From Mycobacterium shinjukuense (GTDB lineage Bacteria; Actinomycetota; Actinomycetes; Mycobacteriales; Mycobacteriaceae), in NCBI RefSeq assembly GCF_010730055.1, contig NZ_AP022575.1, positions 620,001 to 684,000 on the forward strand: DNA of 64,000 nucleotides. Direction: 5' to 3'. Position 1 is the first letter of the stretch, and every line of letters starts with the position of its first letter. The position numbers and the translations under genes are program-made. Below, piece by piece: positions 1 to 7,877 of this stretch. The notes under the pieces were generated by a model, which saw nothing but the letters and a program-made list of their open reading frames with translations, was not told where the DNA came from and searched no databases.

Positions 1-329
1 ATGTCCTTGGTCTGGAAGTGCTCGACGATGATGCCCAGCGCCGGGATGGTGCCGGCGAGCAGGACCCCGACGGTTTTGACGATCGGCCAGCGGGCCTTGA
101 TCGCGAGGTTGAATGCGGCCAGCACATAGACGAAGTACACCCAGCCGTGGACGACCTCGATCCAGCGGATTTCGTGGTGGTAGACCAGGTGCGAGACGAT
201 CTCGTAGCACAGCGCGATGAGCCAAACACCCGTCGTCCACGCCATCACGCGGTAGCCGAGGAGCGCGGTGCGGATTTTCTCGACGGGAAACGCGGGTGCG
301 CTCCGCTGCGGTGTCTCCGGTGTGGTCAT
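1..329 (-). CDS. DUF3817 integral membrane protein (Rv1342c-like), 3' part cut by window edge
   Basis: About 109 codons are visible, starting at an ATG at 329 and running off the left edge. The protein has a polar N-terminus (MTTPETPQRSAP), then membrane segments separated by short loops with charged residues (VYHHEIRWIEVVHGW), ending near IVEHFQTKD at the edge. This size and pattern fit the DUF3817 small membrane proteins, and the position directly after lprD matches Rv1342c of M. tuberculosis. Its ATG overlaps the lprD stop by 4 bp, which implies translational coupling. The function is not known. Confidence 0.8.
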   Translation of the reverse strand, partial: MTTPETPQRSAPAFPVEKIRTALLGYRVMAWTTGVWLIALCYEIVSHLVYHHEIRWIEVVHGWVYFVYVLAAFNLAIKARWPIVKTVGVLLAGTIPALGIIVEHFQTKD

Positions 330-718
330 GCGGTGGTCCTGTTCTGCTTCTCGGCATCGTGTTTGGCTAGTTCGGCAAGGTAGGCGTTGTACTCCCGCAG
401 TGCGGGGTCGTCGGCCGGGGGCTGCGCCGGCTTCGGCCGCTCGGGCAGCAGTCCGGCAGGTATCTCGGTCATCGCGCTGGTGTTCCGGGGCGCCGGCGGC
501 GTCTCTTCCAAGCGCACGAACTTGCGATAGGCGTAGACGCAGAACCAGGCGAACAGCGGCCACTGTAGTGCATAGCCCAGGTTCTGGAAGGAACCCGACG
601 CCGACTGAAACCTGGTCCACTGCCACCAGCCCAAGGCCAGGCAGCCGCAGGCCGCGATGATCACCAAAGCGATCAGCGCGGGCCGACGGCGACGTCTGCG
701 GTGAGCCTCGGTGGACAC
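326..718 (-). CDS. lprD: LprD-like membrane/lipoprotein (Rv1343c-like)
   Basis: A 130-residue protein with an arginine-rich N-terminus, a hydrophobic segment containing a lipobox-like IIAAC (Cys about residue 25), and a second hydrophobic stretch (LQWPLFAWFCVYAYRKF). The C-terminal third is proline-rich and charged and is probably cytoplasmic. Length, topology and the overlap with the DUF3817 gene match LprD. In M. tuberculosis the neighbour on the other side is the mbt-2 siderophore cluster; here it is an endonuclease-like gene and a tRNA. Whether the Cys is really lipidated is uncertain because a transmembrane reading is equally possible. Confidence 0.8.
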   Translation of the reverse strand: MSTEAHRRRRRRPALIALVIIAACGCLALGWWQWTRFQSASGSFQNLGYALQWPLFAWFCVYAYRKFVRLEETPPAPRNTSAMTEIPAGLLPERPKPAQPPADDPALREYNAYLAELAKHDAEKQNRTTA

Positions 719-742
719 CCCTCGACGGTACCGCGCGCCGGC

Positions 743-1486
743 TCATGACTTGGGCCCGACGAATTCGTCGAGGCGTGCCGTCGCCGCCTTGTGGTACACG
801 GCAATGCAATATCTGCTCGGCCGAGTCCACGGAATTCCGAGTAAATCGAGAGCCCAGCTGAACAACCCGAGGATGTCTTCGGATCTGTTGGAGAAGTGAT
901 AGCGGACGCTTCGGACGCCTCGGTCGTTGGCCACCACGCGGCACCCGTCGCTGTCGATGAGACCGCGGATGAATTCCTCTGTGGCCTCTTTGACGAGCAC
1001 CTCCTGCCAGGGCTCCAGCCGGATTGGCCTTAGGTGTTTCCTGCCGGGACCGTGCTGGGTAAACAGACACGGCCAGTGTTTTGAGTACAGCGATACCTCG
1101 GTGCAATTGCTCGGACGTCGTAGCGTCGCCGCGCGCTGCTCCGGCATCAGGATGTCGATCGCCTGGCGGCAACGGTCGATGATCCCCAGGTACTTGTCAT
1201 CGAGGGTGATCCTTAGCCGCCAGACGCGCCCGTTCCGTGAGATGCAGCCATCGCCGAGATAGAGGCCGAGCAGATAGGTGTACGCAGCTGGGGGAAGCGC
1301 GGTGAAGTCATGATCAATGCCGCAGGCTGAGGATGCACTCGCACGCCTTGGGCAAATCGGCGACCTGCAATGGCGCCATTCCCACACCGTCTTGCGCGGT
1401 ATCCCTGTCTGCCGTGCGATCGCACAATCGTTCATACCGGTTGCGATGAGGCGCTGCACGACTTCGAACTCCTCCGCCGATCGCAC
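743..1486 (-). CDS. Helix-turn-helix plus LAGLIDADG-type endonuclease-like protein next to tRNA-Leu
   Basis: A 247-residue protein from a GTG at 1486, chosen because a GAGGGGG ribosome site lies just upstream; a longer reading to 1573 would have no such site. Residues about 1-40 form an HTH (GMNDCAIARQTGIPRKTVWEW). The rest carries two LAGLIDADG-like helices, LLGLYLGDGCIS and FIRGLIDSDGCRV, as in single-chain homing endonucleases. It is encoded on the opposite strand from the tRNA-Leu and begins about 90 bp from it. It is a free-standing gene, not inside an intron or intein. Whether it cuts DNA or acts as a regulator is unknown. Confidence 0.75.
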   Translation of the reverse strand: MRSAEEFEVVQRLIATGMNDCAIARQTGIPRKTVWEWRHCRSPICPRRASASSACGIDHDFTALPPAAYTYLLGLYLGDGCISRNGRVWRLRITLDDKYLGIIDRCRQAIDILMPEQRAATLRRPSNCTEVSLYSKHWPCLFTQHGPGRKHLRPIRLEPWQEVLVKEATEEFIRGLIDSDGCRVVANDRGVRSVRYHFSNRSEDILGLFSWALDLLGIPWTRPSRYCIAVYHKAATARLDEFVGPKS

Positions 1487-1576
1487 CTGTGCGCCCCCTC
1501 GCCGCCGTGTTGAATCCAAGGTAAGGCGCGCCACCGACAGATTGGTGGGTGAGCCGAGCGGTACGATCGGCACGCT

Positions 1577-1660
1577 GCGGGCGTGATGAAACTGGCAAAC
1601 ATGACGGCTTTAGGTGCCGTTGCTCGTAAGAGCTTGAGGGTTCGAGTCCCTCCGCCCGCA
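1577..1660 (+). tRNA. tRNA-Leu (anticodon TAG)
   Basis: The acceptor stem GCGGGCG (1577-1583) pairs perfectly with CGCCCGC (1653-1659), followed by discriminator A. The anticodon arm ACGGC-TTTAGGT-GCCGT gives anticodon TAG. The long variable arm (CTCGTAAGAG) and T-arm GGGTTCGAGTCCC are typical of a class II leucine tRNA. CCA is not encoded (ACCC follows). Confidence 0.95.
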
Positions 1661-1867
1661 CCCTCGTGATCACCGTTGGTGGCCGTGGCCACCAACCTTG
1701 GCGCGATTGCCGTCTCGGAATGCCGCAGGCCCTACTCATTTCCGTGCTGGGCTTTGCTTTCGCCACCGCCACCGGGTGTGGCGACGACATGATGCTGACC
1801 AGGCTTTGCCAGGGCTGTCAGGCGATCCGTGAGCTGGGGACACTGGAGCTGATCGGCTGACCAGGTG
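1661..1867. other. Short spacer with no supported gene
   Basis: Between the tRNA and the acyl-CoA dehydrogenase relic. The minus-strand frame of the relic runs on into it, but similarity to the family stops at about 1868, so this stretch looks like joined unrelated sequence. Confidence 0.4.
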
Positions 1868-2219
1868 ATCACCCAATCATCTTTGTCCCGAACGGCTTTG
1901 GTGCGCAGCCCGGCCGGGTTCGATCCGGCTCCCGGCTCGGTCAGTGCGAAGGAGGCGACGACGTCGCCAGTTGCCATCGGCGCCAACCAGCGTCGCCATC
2001 TCGACGTCTTGCACCAGGTTCAGGCCGAGCCCGCCCCACTCCTGCGGAATCGCGTATCCGAATAACCCCATCCGCTTGGCCTGGTCGCGCAGGTCGTTGG
2101 GCACCCGGTCGTTGTCCAGGATCTCCTGCTCGCGCGGGATCACACCGGTGCGGACGAAGTGACGGGTCTGGCCCAGGAATCTGCTGGAAACCACCGTCTG
2201 AGACTTGGCCGGCGGTCAT
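1868..2219 (-). pseudogene. Acyl-CoA dehydrogenase fragment (N-terminal part), frameshifted
   Basis: Two frames on the minus strand together read as the N-terminal third of an acyl-CoA dehydrogenase. The first has FVRTGVIPREQEILDND, then MGLFGYAIPQEWGGLGL; after a frameshift near 1980 the second has SFALTEPGAGSNPAGLRTK and DKDDWVIT. The ALTEPGAGS flavin/substrate motif is intact, but the catalytic C-terminal domain is gone. The start is also broken: the ATG at 2219 is in another frame. In M. tuberculosis the acyl-CoA dehydrogenase at this locus is mbtN, but it lies in the opposite relative orientation, so it is not certain that this is its relic. Confidence 0.75.
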
Positions 2220-2284
2220 TGGCGGGCGCTCCCTTCGGAGCGAGATCCTATATGAAATATGATATTTGACCTGGAGCCGAATCT

Positions 2285-3040
2285 TTGACAAGGGTGGTCC
2301 AGGTGTTGTTGGGCGGTCAAACCGCGGTGATAACGGGTGGAGCGCAAGGGCTGGGCTTGGCAATCGCGGAGCGATTCGTCGCCGAGGGTGCCCGCGTCCT
2401 GCTCGGTGATGTCAACGTCGAGGCGGGCCAGGCCGCGGCCCAACGATTGGGCGGCGACGACGTCGCGGTGGCAGTGCGCTGCGACGTGACCAGAGTGGAT
2501 CAGGTCGAGGCGCTGATCCATACCGCATTGAAGCGTTTCGGCGGCCTGGACATCATGGTCAACAACGCCGGAATCACCCGCGATGCGACGATGCGCACGA
2601 TGACCGAAGAGCAGTTCGACGAGGTCATCGACGTGCATCTGAAGGGGACGTGGAACGGAACCCGCCTGGCCGCAGCGGTGATGCGGGAGAACAAGCGGGG
2701 CGCGATCGTGAACATGTCTTCGGTATCGGGCAAGGTCGGCATGGTAGGCCAGACCAACTACTCGGCGGCCAAGGCCGGAATCGTGGGGATGACCAAGGCG
2801 GCCGCCAAAGAGCTGGCCCACCTTGGTGTTCGGGTCAACGCGATCGCCCCTGGGCTGATTCGGTCGGCGATGACCGAAGCCATGCCGCAACGCATTTGGG
2901 AGCAGAAGCTGGCCGAGGTGCCCATGGGCAGGGCCGGTGAGCCCAGCGAAGTCGCAAGCGTGGCTTTGTTTCTGGCCTCCGACATGTCCTCGTACCTGAC
3001 CGGCACCGTCATCGACGTCACCGGTGGCCGGTTCATCTGA
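2285..3040 (+). CDS. fabG2: Short-chain dehydrogenase, 3-oxoacyl-ACP reductase type (FabG2, Rv1350-like)
   Basis: A 251-residue classical SDR: NAD(P)-binding TGGAQGLGLA, structural NNAG, catalytic Ser in MSSVSGK, then the YSAAK Tyr/Lys pair and a C-terminal DVTGGRFI. It should reduce 3-oxoacyl thioesters, or a related ketone, with NAD(P)H. The TTG at 2285 is preceded by GGAG at 8 nt; a GTG at 2294 is the alternative. The sequence is very close to what I recall of Rv1350, including MRTMTEEQFD and GTWNGTRLAAA. In M. tuberculosis irtA/irtB lie directly upstream; here there is only the dehydrogenase relic. True physiological substrate unknown. Confidence 0.88.
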   Translation: MTRVVQVLLGGQTAVITGGAQGLGLAIAERFVAEGARVLLGDVNVEAGQAAAQRLGGDDVAVAVRCDVTRVDQVEALIHTALKRFGGLDIMVNNAGITRDATMRTMTEEQFDEVIDVHLKGTWNGTRLAAAVMRENKRGAIVNMSSVSGKVGMVGQTNYSAAKAGIVGMTKAAAKELAHLGVRVNAIAPGLIRSAMTEAMPQRIWEQKLAEVPMGRAGEPSEVASVALFLASDMSSYLTGTVIDVTGGRFI

Positions 3041-3229
3041 GCGAGGTGAGCAGGGGAAGCGTGCACCGTGTGCCGTCACTGGCCAGGGCCTGCAGCGGCA
3101 TTCGAACGACGAGCGTCGTCGTGAAGCTCAACCGGGGGTGGATTACGCCGTGAACGCGGCGTCGGCTTCCCGCTGGTTCCCGCTCATCGGTGAGGGGACC
3201 ATTGCTCGAGAAGCATCGGGTGTGAGGCG
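3041..3229. other. Spacer without a convincing gene
   Basis: Short overlapping frames occur on both strands, but none has recognisable motifs. No clear terminator was identified. Confidence 0.3.
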
Positions 3230-3514
3230 ATGACTGTCCCCGATTTCGCGGCACCACCGCAACTTTCCGAGAACGTTGCGCACGTTGTCCGCAAGAGGAT
3301 CTTCGAGGGCGGCTACGCGGCGGATCAGTATCTGCGGCTGGATCAAATGGCCGCGGAGTTGGGAATCAGCGTCACACCGGTGCGGGAAGCGCCGGATGCG
3401 CTGCGCGCCGAAGGCCTGATCGCCCAGCAGCCCCGCCGAGGCTTCGTGGTGTTGCCGGTCACGGGGCAAGACCTCGCCGACGTCGCGAAGCCGCTCGGCT
3501 CGTCCAGGGGCTAA
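3230..3514 (+). pseudogene. GntR-family regulator, N-terminal HTH only
   Basis: 94 codons from ATG 3230 encode a winged-helix GntR/FadR domain: VVRKRIFEGGYAADQYLRLD, AAELGISVTPVREA, LRAEGLIAQQPRRGF. The sequence stops just after the linker (TGQDLADV), so the ligand-binding FCD domain is missing. It might still bind DNA as a stub, but is more likely a truncated relic. Confidence 0.75.
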
Positions 3515-3598
3515 CCGGGTGGTGGCGCGGCAGCCGCGGCCGAGAGTTCGGTTTCGCAATGTTGTCGCTGGGGTGGATAATAGATAGCGAGCAGAACG

Positions 3599-3964
3599 AT
3601 GTCCCCGCTGTTGGTATTTCGCGCATCGGCCGCGGTCGTTGCCTGTGTGGCCGCGACCGCGTTCGCATCGCCGGCCCGCGCCGAACCGGGCGACCAGATT
3701 CCCGGGGACGGGCTCTTTCTGGTGGGAACGGACATCCTGCCAGGCACCTACCGCACCGAGGGGCCGTCGAATCCCCTCATCCTGGTGTTCGGCAGGGTGT
3801 CCGAACTGTCAACCTGCTCGTGGACGACATACCGCACGCCCGCGGCGAGCCCCGGCGACATCGTCGACACCAATACCTCGATGGGCCCGATGTCGGTGGT
3901 GATCCCACCGACGGTAGCCGCCTTCCAGACGATGAACTGCAAGGTCTGGATACGGGTTTCATAG
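3599..3964 (+). CDS. Exported conserved mycobacterial protein (Rv1352-like)
   Basis: 121 residues with a cleavable signal peptide (ASAAVVACVAATAFASPARA, cut near residue 28) and a mature part of about 93 residues. The mature part begins EPGDQIPGDG and contains FLVGTDILPGTYRTEGPSN, two Cys (STCSW, MNCKVW) that could form a disulfide, and a conserved SMGPMSVVIPPTV run. This matches Rv1352 as I recall it, and the gene lies downstream of fabG2 as Rv1352 does. Role unknown; it is expected to be secreted or in the cell envelope. Confidence 0.8.
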   Translation: MSPLLVFRASAAVVACVAATAFASPARAEPGDQIPGDGLFLVGTDILPGTYRTEGPSNPLILVFGRVSELSTCSWTTYRTPAASPGDIVDTNTSMGPMSVVIPPTVAAFQTMNCKVWIRVS

Positions 3965-4113
3965 GGCGGGCTCGCCGTTGTGCGGCCGCGCCGCCGCGCC
4001 CTGCCGTCGGCGCCTGGAAGGCGCTCAGCACCCGGCCCCGCTTGGCGACCGACCCCTTGAGGCGTCACGTCGGCAATGTCGGCCGAATGGGAGTCCTGGG
4101 CTTGGCCCGCCGC

Positions 4114-4240
4114 GCCTGACTCTGGCTCTGCGGCAACCAGTTTCACCATGGCGGAAGTGTCGGGGCAGATCACCGATCTGAGCGCTGTGCGTCCAGGATG
4201 GGGGTCAGGTCACCGGTGATCAAATCGGACACCTCGAGCG
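4114..4240 (-). pseudogene. Remnant of a vapBC toxin-antitoxin pair
   Basis: A GTG at 4173 opens with MICPDTSAMVKLVAAEPES, a PIN-domain (VapC) N-terminus containing the first catalytic Asp (DTSA). After about 20 codons similarity is lost. Immediately upstream, in another frame, is an antitoxin-like tail (DLITGDLTPILDAQRSDR) whose TGA overlaps the toxin GTG by 4 bp, as in intact vapBC operons. Only the junction of the pair survives. Confidence 0.65.
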
Positions 4241-4404
4241 CCCGCCTCGGGGTCGCTGCTACATCGCGGGGTTGTCGCCTGGGCGCGAGGGTCCGTTTAA
4301 TGCCGCGTTATGCGGCCTGTCGCCGTACCGACACGCGCGCTCGCAACCGGGGCGGCGCACGCGTCTGCGGTCCACACTGGATCGATTGCGGTAAATTCGC
4401 CCAC

Positions 4405-5427
4405 GTGGGTAGCGCCGCCCGCCTCAAGATCGACGGGGGCATTCCGAATCAACTCGCGCGTGCCGCCGAGGGCGCCAGGGCCCTGGAACAACAGGGGTAC
4501 GACGGCGGCTGGACCGCTGAAACCAGTCATGACCCGTTCATGCCGCTGCTGCTGGCCGCCGAGCACACGTCGCGCATCGACCTCGGCACCAACATCGCCG
4601 TGGCGTTCGCGCGCAATCCGATGATCGTCGCCAACCTGGGCTGGGATCTGCAGGCCCACTCGAAGGGCCGGTTCATCCTTGGCTTGGGCACCCAGATCCA
4701 GCCCCATATCGAGAAGCGGTTCAGCATGCCCTGGAGTCACCCGGTGGCTCGCATGCGCGAATTCGTCGCCGCGCTGAATGCGATCTGGTCGGCCTGGCGA
4801 GACGGCAGCAAGCTGCGTTTCGAGGGCGAGTTCTACACCCACAAGATCATGACCCCGATGTTCACGCCCGAGCCGCAACCCTATCCCGCGCCGAAGGTCT
4901 TTCTGGCCGCCGTCGGTGAAACGATGACCGAGATGTGCGGCGAGGTCGCCGACGGCCACCTCGGTCACCCGATGGTCTCCCAGCGGTACCTCACCGAGGT
5001 GACCATGCCGGCGCTGCTGCGCGGCATGGCGCGGCGCGGGCGTGATCGCGCCGATTTCGAGGTGTCCTGCGAGGTGATGGTGGCCACCGGTGAGAATGAC
5101 GCCGAGCTGGAAGCCGCCATCGCCGCCACCCGCGAGCAGATCGCGTTCTACGGCTCCACCCCGGCATACCGCAAGGTGCTTGAACTGCATGGCTGGGGCG
5201 ATCTCCACAGCGAATTGCACCGCCTGTCCAAACAAGGCGAGTGGGACGCCATGGGATCGCTCGTCGACGACGAGATGCTCGCCGCGTTCGCGGTGGTCGG
5301 CCCGGTCGATCAGGTCGGCGCCGCGCTAGCGCGTCGCTGTGCGGGCATGGCGGATCGCGTGCTGCCGATCTTCTTGAAAGCCTCGCAGGACTGCAAGGGC
5401 GCTGCGCTGAGGGAGTTTCGCCGATGA
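4405..5427 (+). CDS. LLM-class F420-dependent oxidoreductase (Rv1360-like)
   Basis: 340 residues from GTG 4405. The frame is open further upstream, but those codons are Arg/Cys-rich and unlike the family. Luciferase-like monooxygenase fold: GYDGGWTAETSHDPF, LGTNIAVAFARNP, GRFILGLGTQ and a C-terminal MADRVLPIF. Members of this subfamily usually use coenzyme F420, though the substrate cannot be read from sequence. It agrees closely with what I recall of Rv1360, and the following gene block (Rv1362c-Rv1366) has the same order, so this is the orthologous locus. It lies alone on the plus strand. Confidence 0.85.
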   Translation: MGSAARLKIDGGIPNQLARAAEGARALEQQGYDGGWTAETSHDPFMPLLLAAEHTSRIDLGTNIAVAFARNPMIVANLGWDLQAHSKGRFILGLGTQIQPHIEKRFSMPWSHPVARMREFVAALNAIWSAWRDGSKLRFEGEFYTHKIMTPMFTPEPQPYPAPKVFLAAVGETMTEMCGEVADGHLGHPMVSQRYLTEVTMPALLRGMARRGRDRADFEVSCEVMVATGENDAELEAAIAATREQIAFYGSTPAYRKVLELHGWGDLHSELHRLSKQGEWDAMGSLVDDEMLAAFAVVGPVDQVGAALARRCAGMADRVLPIFLKASQDCKGAALREFRR

Positions 5428-5689
5428 GCGATGGCGATGGCACCCGTTCTGCGTGGTCATGCCGACTCAGGAGTTGGTGGGCAGCGACGACGGCGGAGAT
5501 CGACACGGTTGCGCGAGCCCCAACACGCATCCGGGCTTCGGCTACGGCGTGCGCCTCTGTGGGCATGGACGTCAACAACATCTTCACCGAACTGCTGGCC
5601 CGATTGAAATCCGTTGGACTGAGCGGTGATCCGGAATTCATAGCCTCGACCTGCCGGTTCGCGTGAGCCGAACGGCGGGGAACCTTTGA

Positions 5690-5852
5690 CGCATGCCGCG
5701 ATGCTGGCCGACACCTCATCGGCGCCTGCCGCCGATATGCCGGTCGTCGGAAACGCCGCAGCCAGGTTGGCCGCGTTGATCGTCGAACCGATGATCGCCA
5801 AATCCGTTGCCGCCGTGGCCACCGTCTCCGGCCTCGCCATCACAAAGGACAT
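5690..5852 (-). pseudogene. Truncated PE-family N-terminal domain
   Basis: From ATG 5852 the minus strand reads MSFVMARPETVATAATDLA, then AANLAAAFPTTGISAAGADEVSASIAA, the diagnostic first half of a PE domain. Similarity ends after about 53 codons (AACVKGSPPFGS) and the frame runs into unrelated sequence. The place corresponds to where M. tuberculosis carries PPE19 (Rv1361c), so this may be what remains of a PE/PPE insertion. No PPE sequence was seen. Confidence 0.75.
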
Positions 5853-6021
5853 CTGAATTCTCGTCGGAGGGCGGGTGACCGGCTCGGCCGGCTCGGAGGG
5901 CGACGCTGTTAAGGGCCGGCCACATCCTGCCAGCGTTCCACTCACGCCCCGACGCCCGGCTCGGCGGCGAGCCGCCCGAACTCGCGGCGGGTTAGGCCGC
6001 ACGGTAACAGCCTGGCCAACC

Positions 6022-6690
6022 CTAAACCGGGGTGAACTTGGTGATCAGCCACGTGCCGTCAACCCGGGCCAAGGTCACCAGCACACTGCTGGCCGCCATC
6101 GACGGATCCGGGTTGTCTTTGCTGGTGGTGCTCTGGTCGACGAAGACCAGCACGACCGCCGAATCCGGGTGCAGCTCCGAGACCGCGGCACCCATCACCT
6201 GCGCGGTGGTTCTCAGCGATTTCTGCTTGGCTGCCGGAGCCACGATCTGCCGCGTGAACTGGTCGTAGTAGGACAGAAAGTCCCCTCCCAGGTGCGACCT
6301 CGCGGTGGCGAAGTCCTTGTCGAGGGTGTCCGGAGCGTACGACAGCAGCGCGACGGTCCCTTCCGATGCCGCGGTGACCGCGGCACGCGCGGCGCTGGAG
6401 TCGGTCTGCTGGTCGGGTCGGAACTGCTTGAAGTACAACCATGTCGCCGCGGCGGCGGAGAGGACCACGAGCAGGAACAGGATCACCGGAACAGGTTTCA
6501 AGGTGACCTGCACGCGCCACAGGTCACGGCGCCAGCGACGGGTCCCGGCGGGGGATTCGTCGTCTGAGATGGCCGCATCGGCGTCCTCGTCCACCGAATC
6601 GTCGAGTTCGCCTGTTTCCGCGTCGATCTCGGGGTCTGCGGCGTCTGCCAAGGCTTCGGTGGAGTCGACGTCGCGTACATCATCGGTCAC
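6022..6690 (-). CDS. Mce-associated-type single-pass membrane protein (Rv1362c-like)
   Basis: 222 residues. About 65 acidic, disordered N-terminal residues are followed by one transmembrane helix (VPVILFLLVVLSAAAATWLYF) and an extracytoplasmic domain of about 130 residues ending ARVDGTWLITKFTPV. This is the layout of Mce-associated proteins, and the WLITKF ending is typical. Its ATG overlaps the end of the upstream gene by 4 bp. The same pair precedes Rv1364c in M. tuberculosis. Molecular role unknown. Confidence 0.8.
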   Translation of the reverse strand: MTDDVRDVDSTEALADAADPEIDAETGELDDSVDEDADAAISDDESPAGTRRWRRDLWRVQVTLKPVPVILFLLVVLSAAAATWLYFKQFRPDQQTDSSAARAAVTAASEGTVALLSYAPDTLDKDFATARSHLGGDFLSYYDQFTRQIVAPAAKQKSLRTTAQVMGAAVSELHPDSAVVLVFVDQSTTSKDNPDPSMAASSVLVTLARVDGTWLITKFTPV

Positions 6691-7472
6691 GGTACGAACT
6701 CAACTTTCGACATCTTGTATTGCCCGCCCTCTTCGGTCACGGTCACCCGCAATCGCCACGGCCGCGGTTCGTCTTTGGCCCCTGAGGAATTGGTGACACG
6801 TGATGTCGCTGAGACCAGAACCAGGGCGGTATTCCCGCTCATGGACTCGACGGCGGCGGCGTTCACCGTTCCCTCGGTGACCACCTTGGACTGCTCGACC
6901 ACCTTGGTGAAATCGGCTGCGCGCTGCTGGAAGTCAGCCCGGAATTCACCGGTGGAACTATCGATAACCCGCTGGACGTCTTCCTTGGCTTTGTTGAAAT
7001 CCAGGGAAGTCATGTTGATGACGCCTTGCCTGGCCCCGGCCACGAACGCCGCGGCGCGCTGCTCGCGCTGAGTGGCTTGATGGTGCAGCCACATCATGAT
7101 TCCGCTGGCCATGGCGAAGCCGCAGACGATGAGGATCGCGACCGCTTTGGCGATCGTGGATGGCCGCGGGATCCGCGCCCACCGCCGAATCTGGCCCCGC
7201 CACGAGCGCGACTGCGGAGTGGCCTCGGTTTCCTCGGCTTCTTCGTACTCCTCGTACTCCTCGCCTTCAACGAAGGCTCCCTCGCCGGCGTCCTCGGCGT
7301 CGTCGCCGGCCATCAGCGCGACGTGCCGCAGCCGCGCGGCCCGTGCTCGAGCCCGCGCCGCGGCGGCGAGCGCTTCGGCTTCGGCGGCTTCTGCTTCGGC
7401 TTGCTCGGCCAACGCCATCGCGTCGGCCCGCGATTTCACCGATTCCGTCGGCGGTTCGTTGGTCTCAGCCAT
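6687..7472 (-). CDS. Mce-associated-type membrane protein (Rv1363c-like)
   Basis: 261 residues. An Ala/Glu/Arg-rich N-terminal coiled-coil-like region (residues about 15-50) and an acidic stretch (EEYEEYEEAEE) lead to one transmembrane helix (AVAILIVCGFAMASGIMMWL). The outer domain of about 140 residues ends GGQYKMSKVEFVP. It is paralogous in layout to the downstream gene, with which it is translationally coupled. Expected in the cytoplasmic membrane with most mass outside. Confidence 0.8.
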   Translation of the reverse strand: MAETNEPPTESVKSRADAMALAEQAEAEAAEAEALAAAARARARAARLRHVALMAGDDAEDAGEGAFVEGEEYEEYEEAEETEATPQSRSWRGQIRRWARIPRPSTIAKAVAILIVCGFAMASGIMMWLHHQATQREQRAAAFVAGARQGVINMTSLDFNKAKEDVQRVIDSSTGEFRADFQQRAADFTKVVEQSKVVTEGTVNAAAVESMSGNTALVLVSATSRVTNSSGAKDEPRPWRLRVTVTEEGGQYKMSKVEFVP

Positions 7473-7745
7473 CGTGGTTACAACTCGTCATCATCGACTG
7501 AACTCCGTCATCTCCTACTGTATTGCTGGTTGCGACCATCAGAGTCGTCGGCGAACTCCACGTGTGGGCGACCGATCGTCGCCCATCATGACCGCTGTCG
7601 ACTCTCCCGAAAAGATACTCTTCACCTCCACCGCCCCAGCATTTCTGCACACAGAGGCAACGCTGCGCCATGTCCGCGAGTCGCTTGCCACGGGTGTGTC
7701 CGTCGACCCGGCCCGGCGGCGCCCGACGGCCGCGCGCTCGAGTGT
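7473..7745. other. Spacer upstream of the Rv1363c-like gene
   Basis: No protein-like frame was supported. The part next to 7473 must hold the promoter of the Rv1363c/Rv1362c-like pair, but no clear -10/-35 pair could be picked. Confidence 0.3.
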
Positions 7746-7877
7746 TCGGGCCCGCTCGTTCTGCAGGAGTTGGCCGGCGGCATGCAGCGCCGGTTCGCCA
7801 AACACGTCGACACCCGTCAGGCGAAGGTTCTCATCGAGGTGTTCGGCGCGGTGATCAAGGTCCTGAGCCCGGATTAG
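7746..7877 (+). pseudogene. C-terminal stub of an unidentified helical protein
   Basis: About 43 codons ending at TAG 7877 read GPLVLQELAGGMQRRFAKHV, then DTRQAKVLIEVFGAVIKVLS. The stretch is amphipathic and natural-looking, resembling the last helices of a small transcriptional regulator, but no start or DNA-binding part precedes it. It meets the Rv1364c-like gene tail to tail with a 4 bp overlap. Family assignment is a guess. Confidence 0.35.

Noticed and set aside
4198..4404. 69-codon N-terminal extension of the F420-type oxidoreductase
   Set aside because: Arg/Cys-rich and unlike the family, whose proteins begin at about the GTG at 4405.
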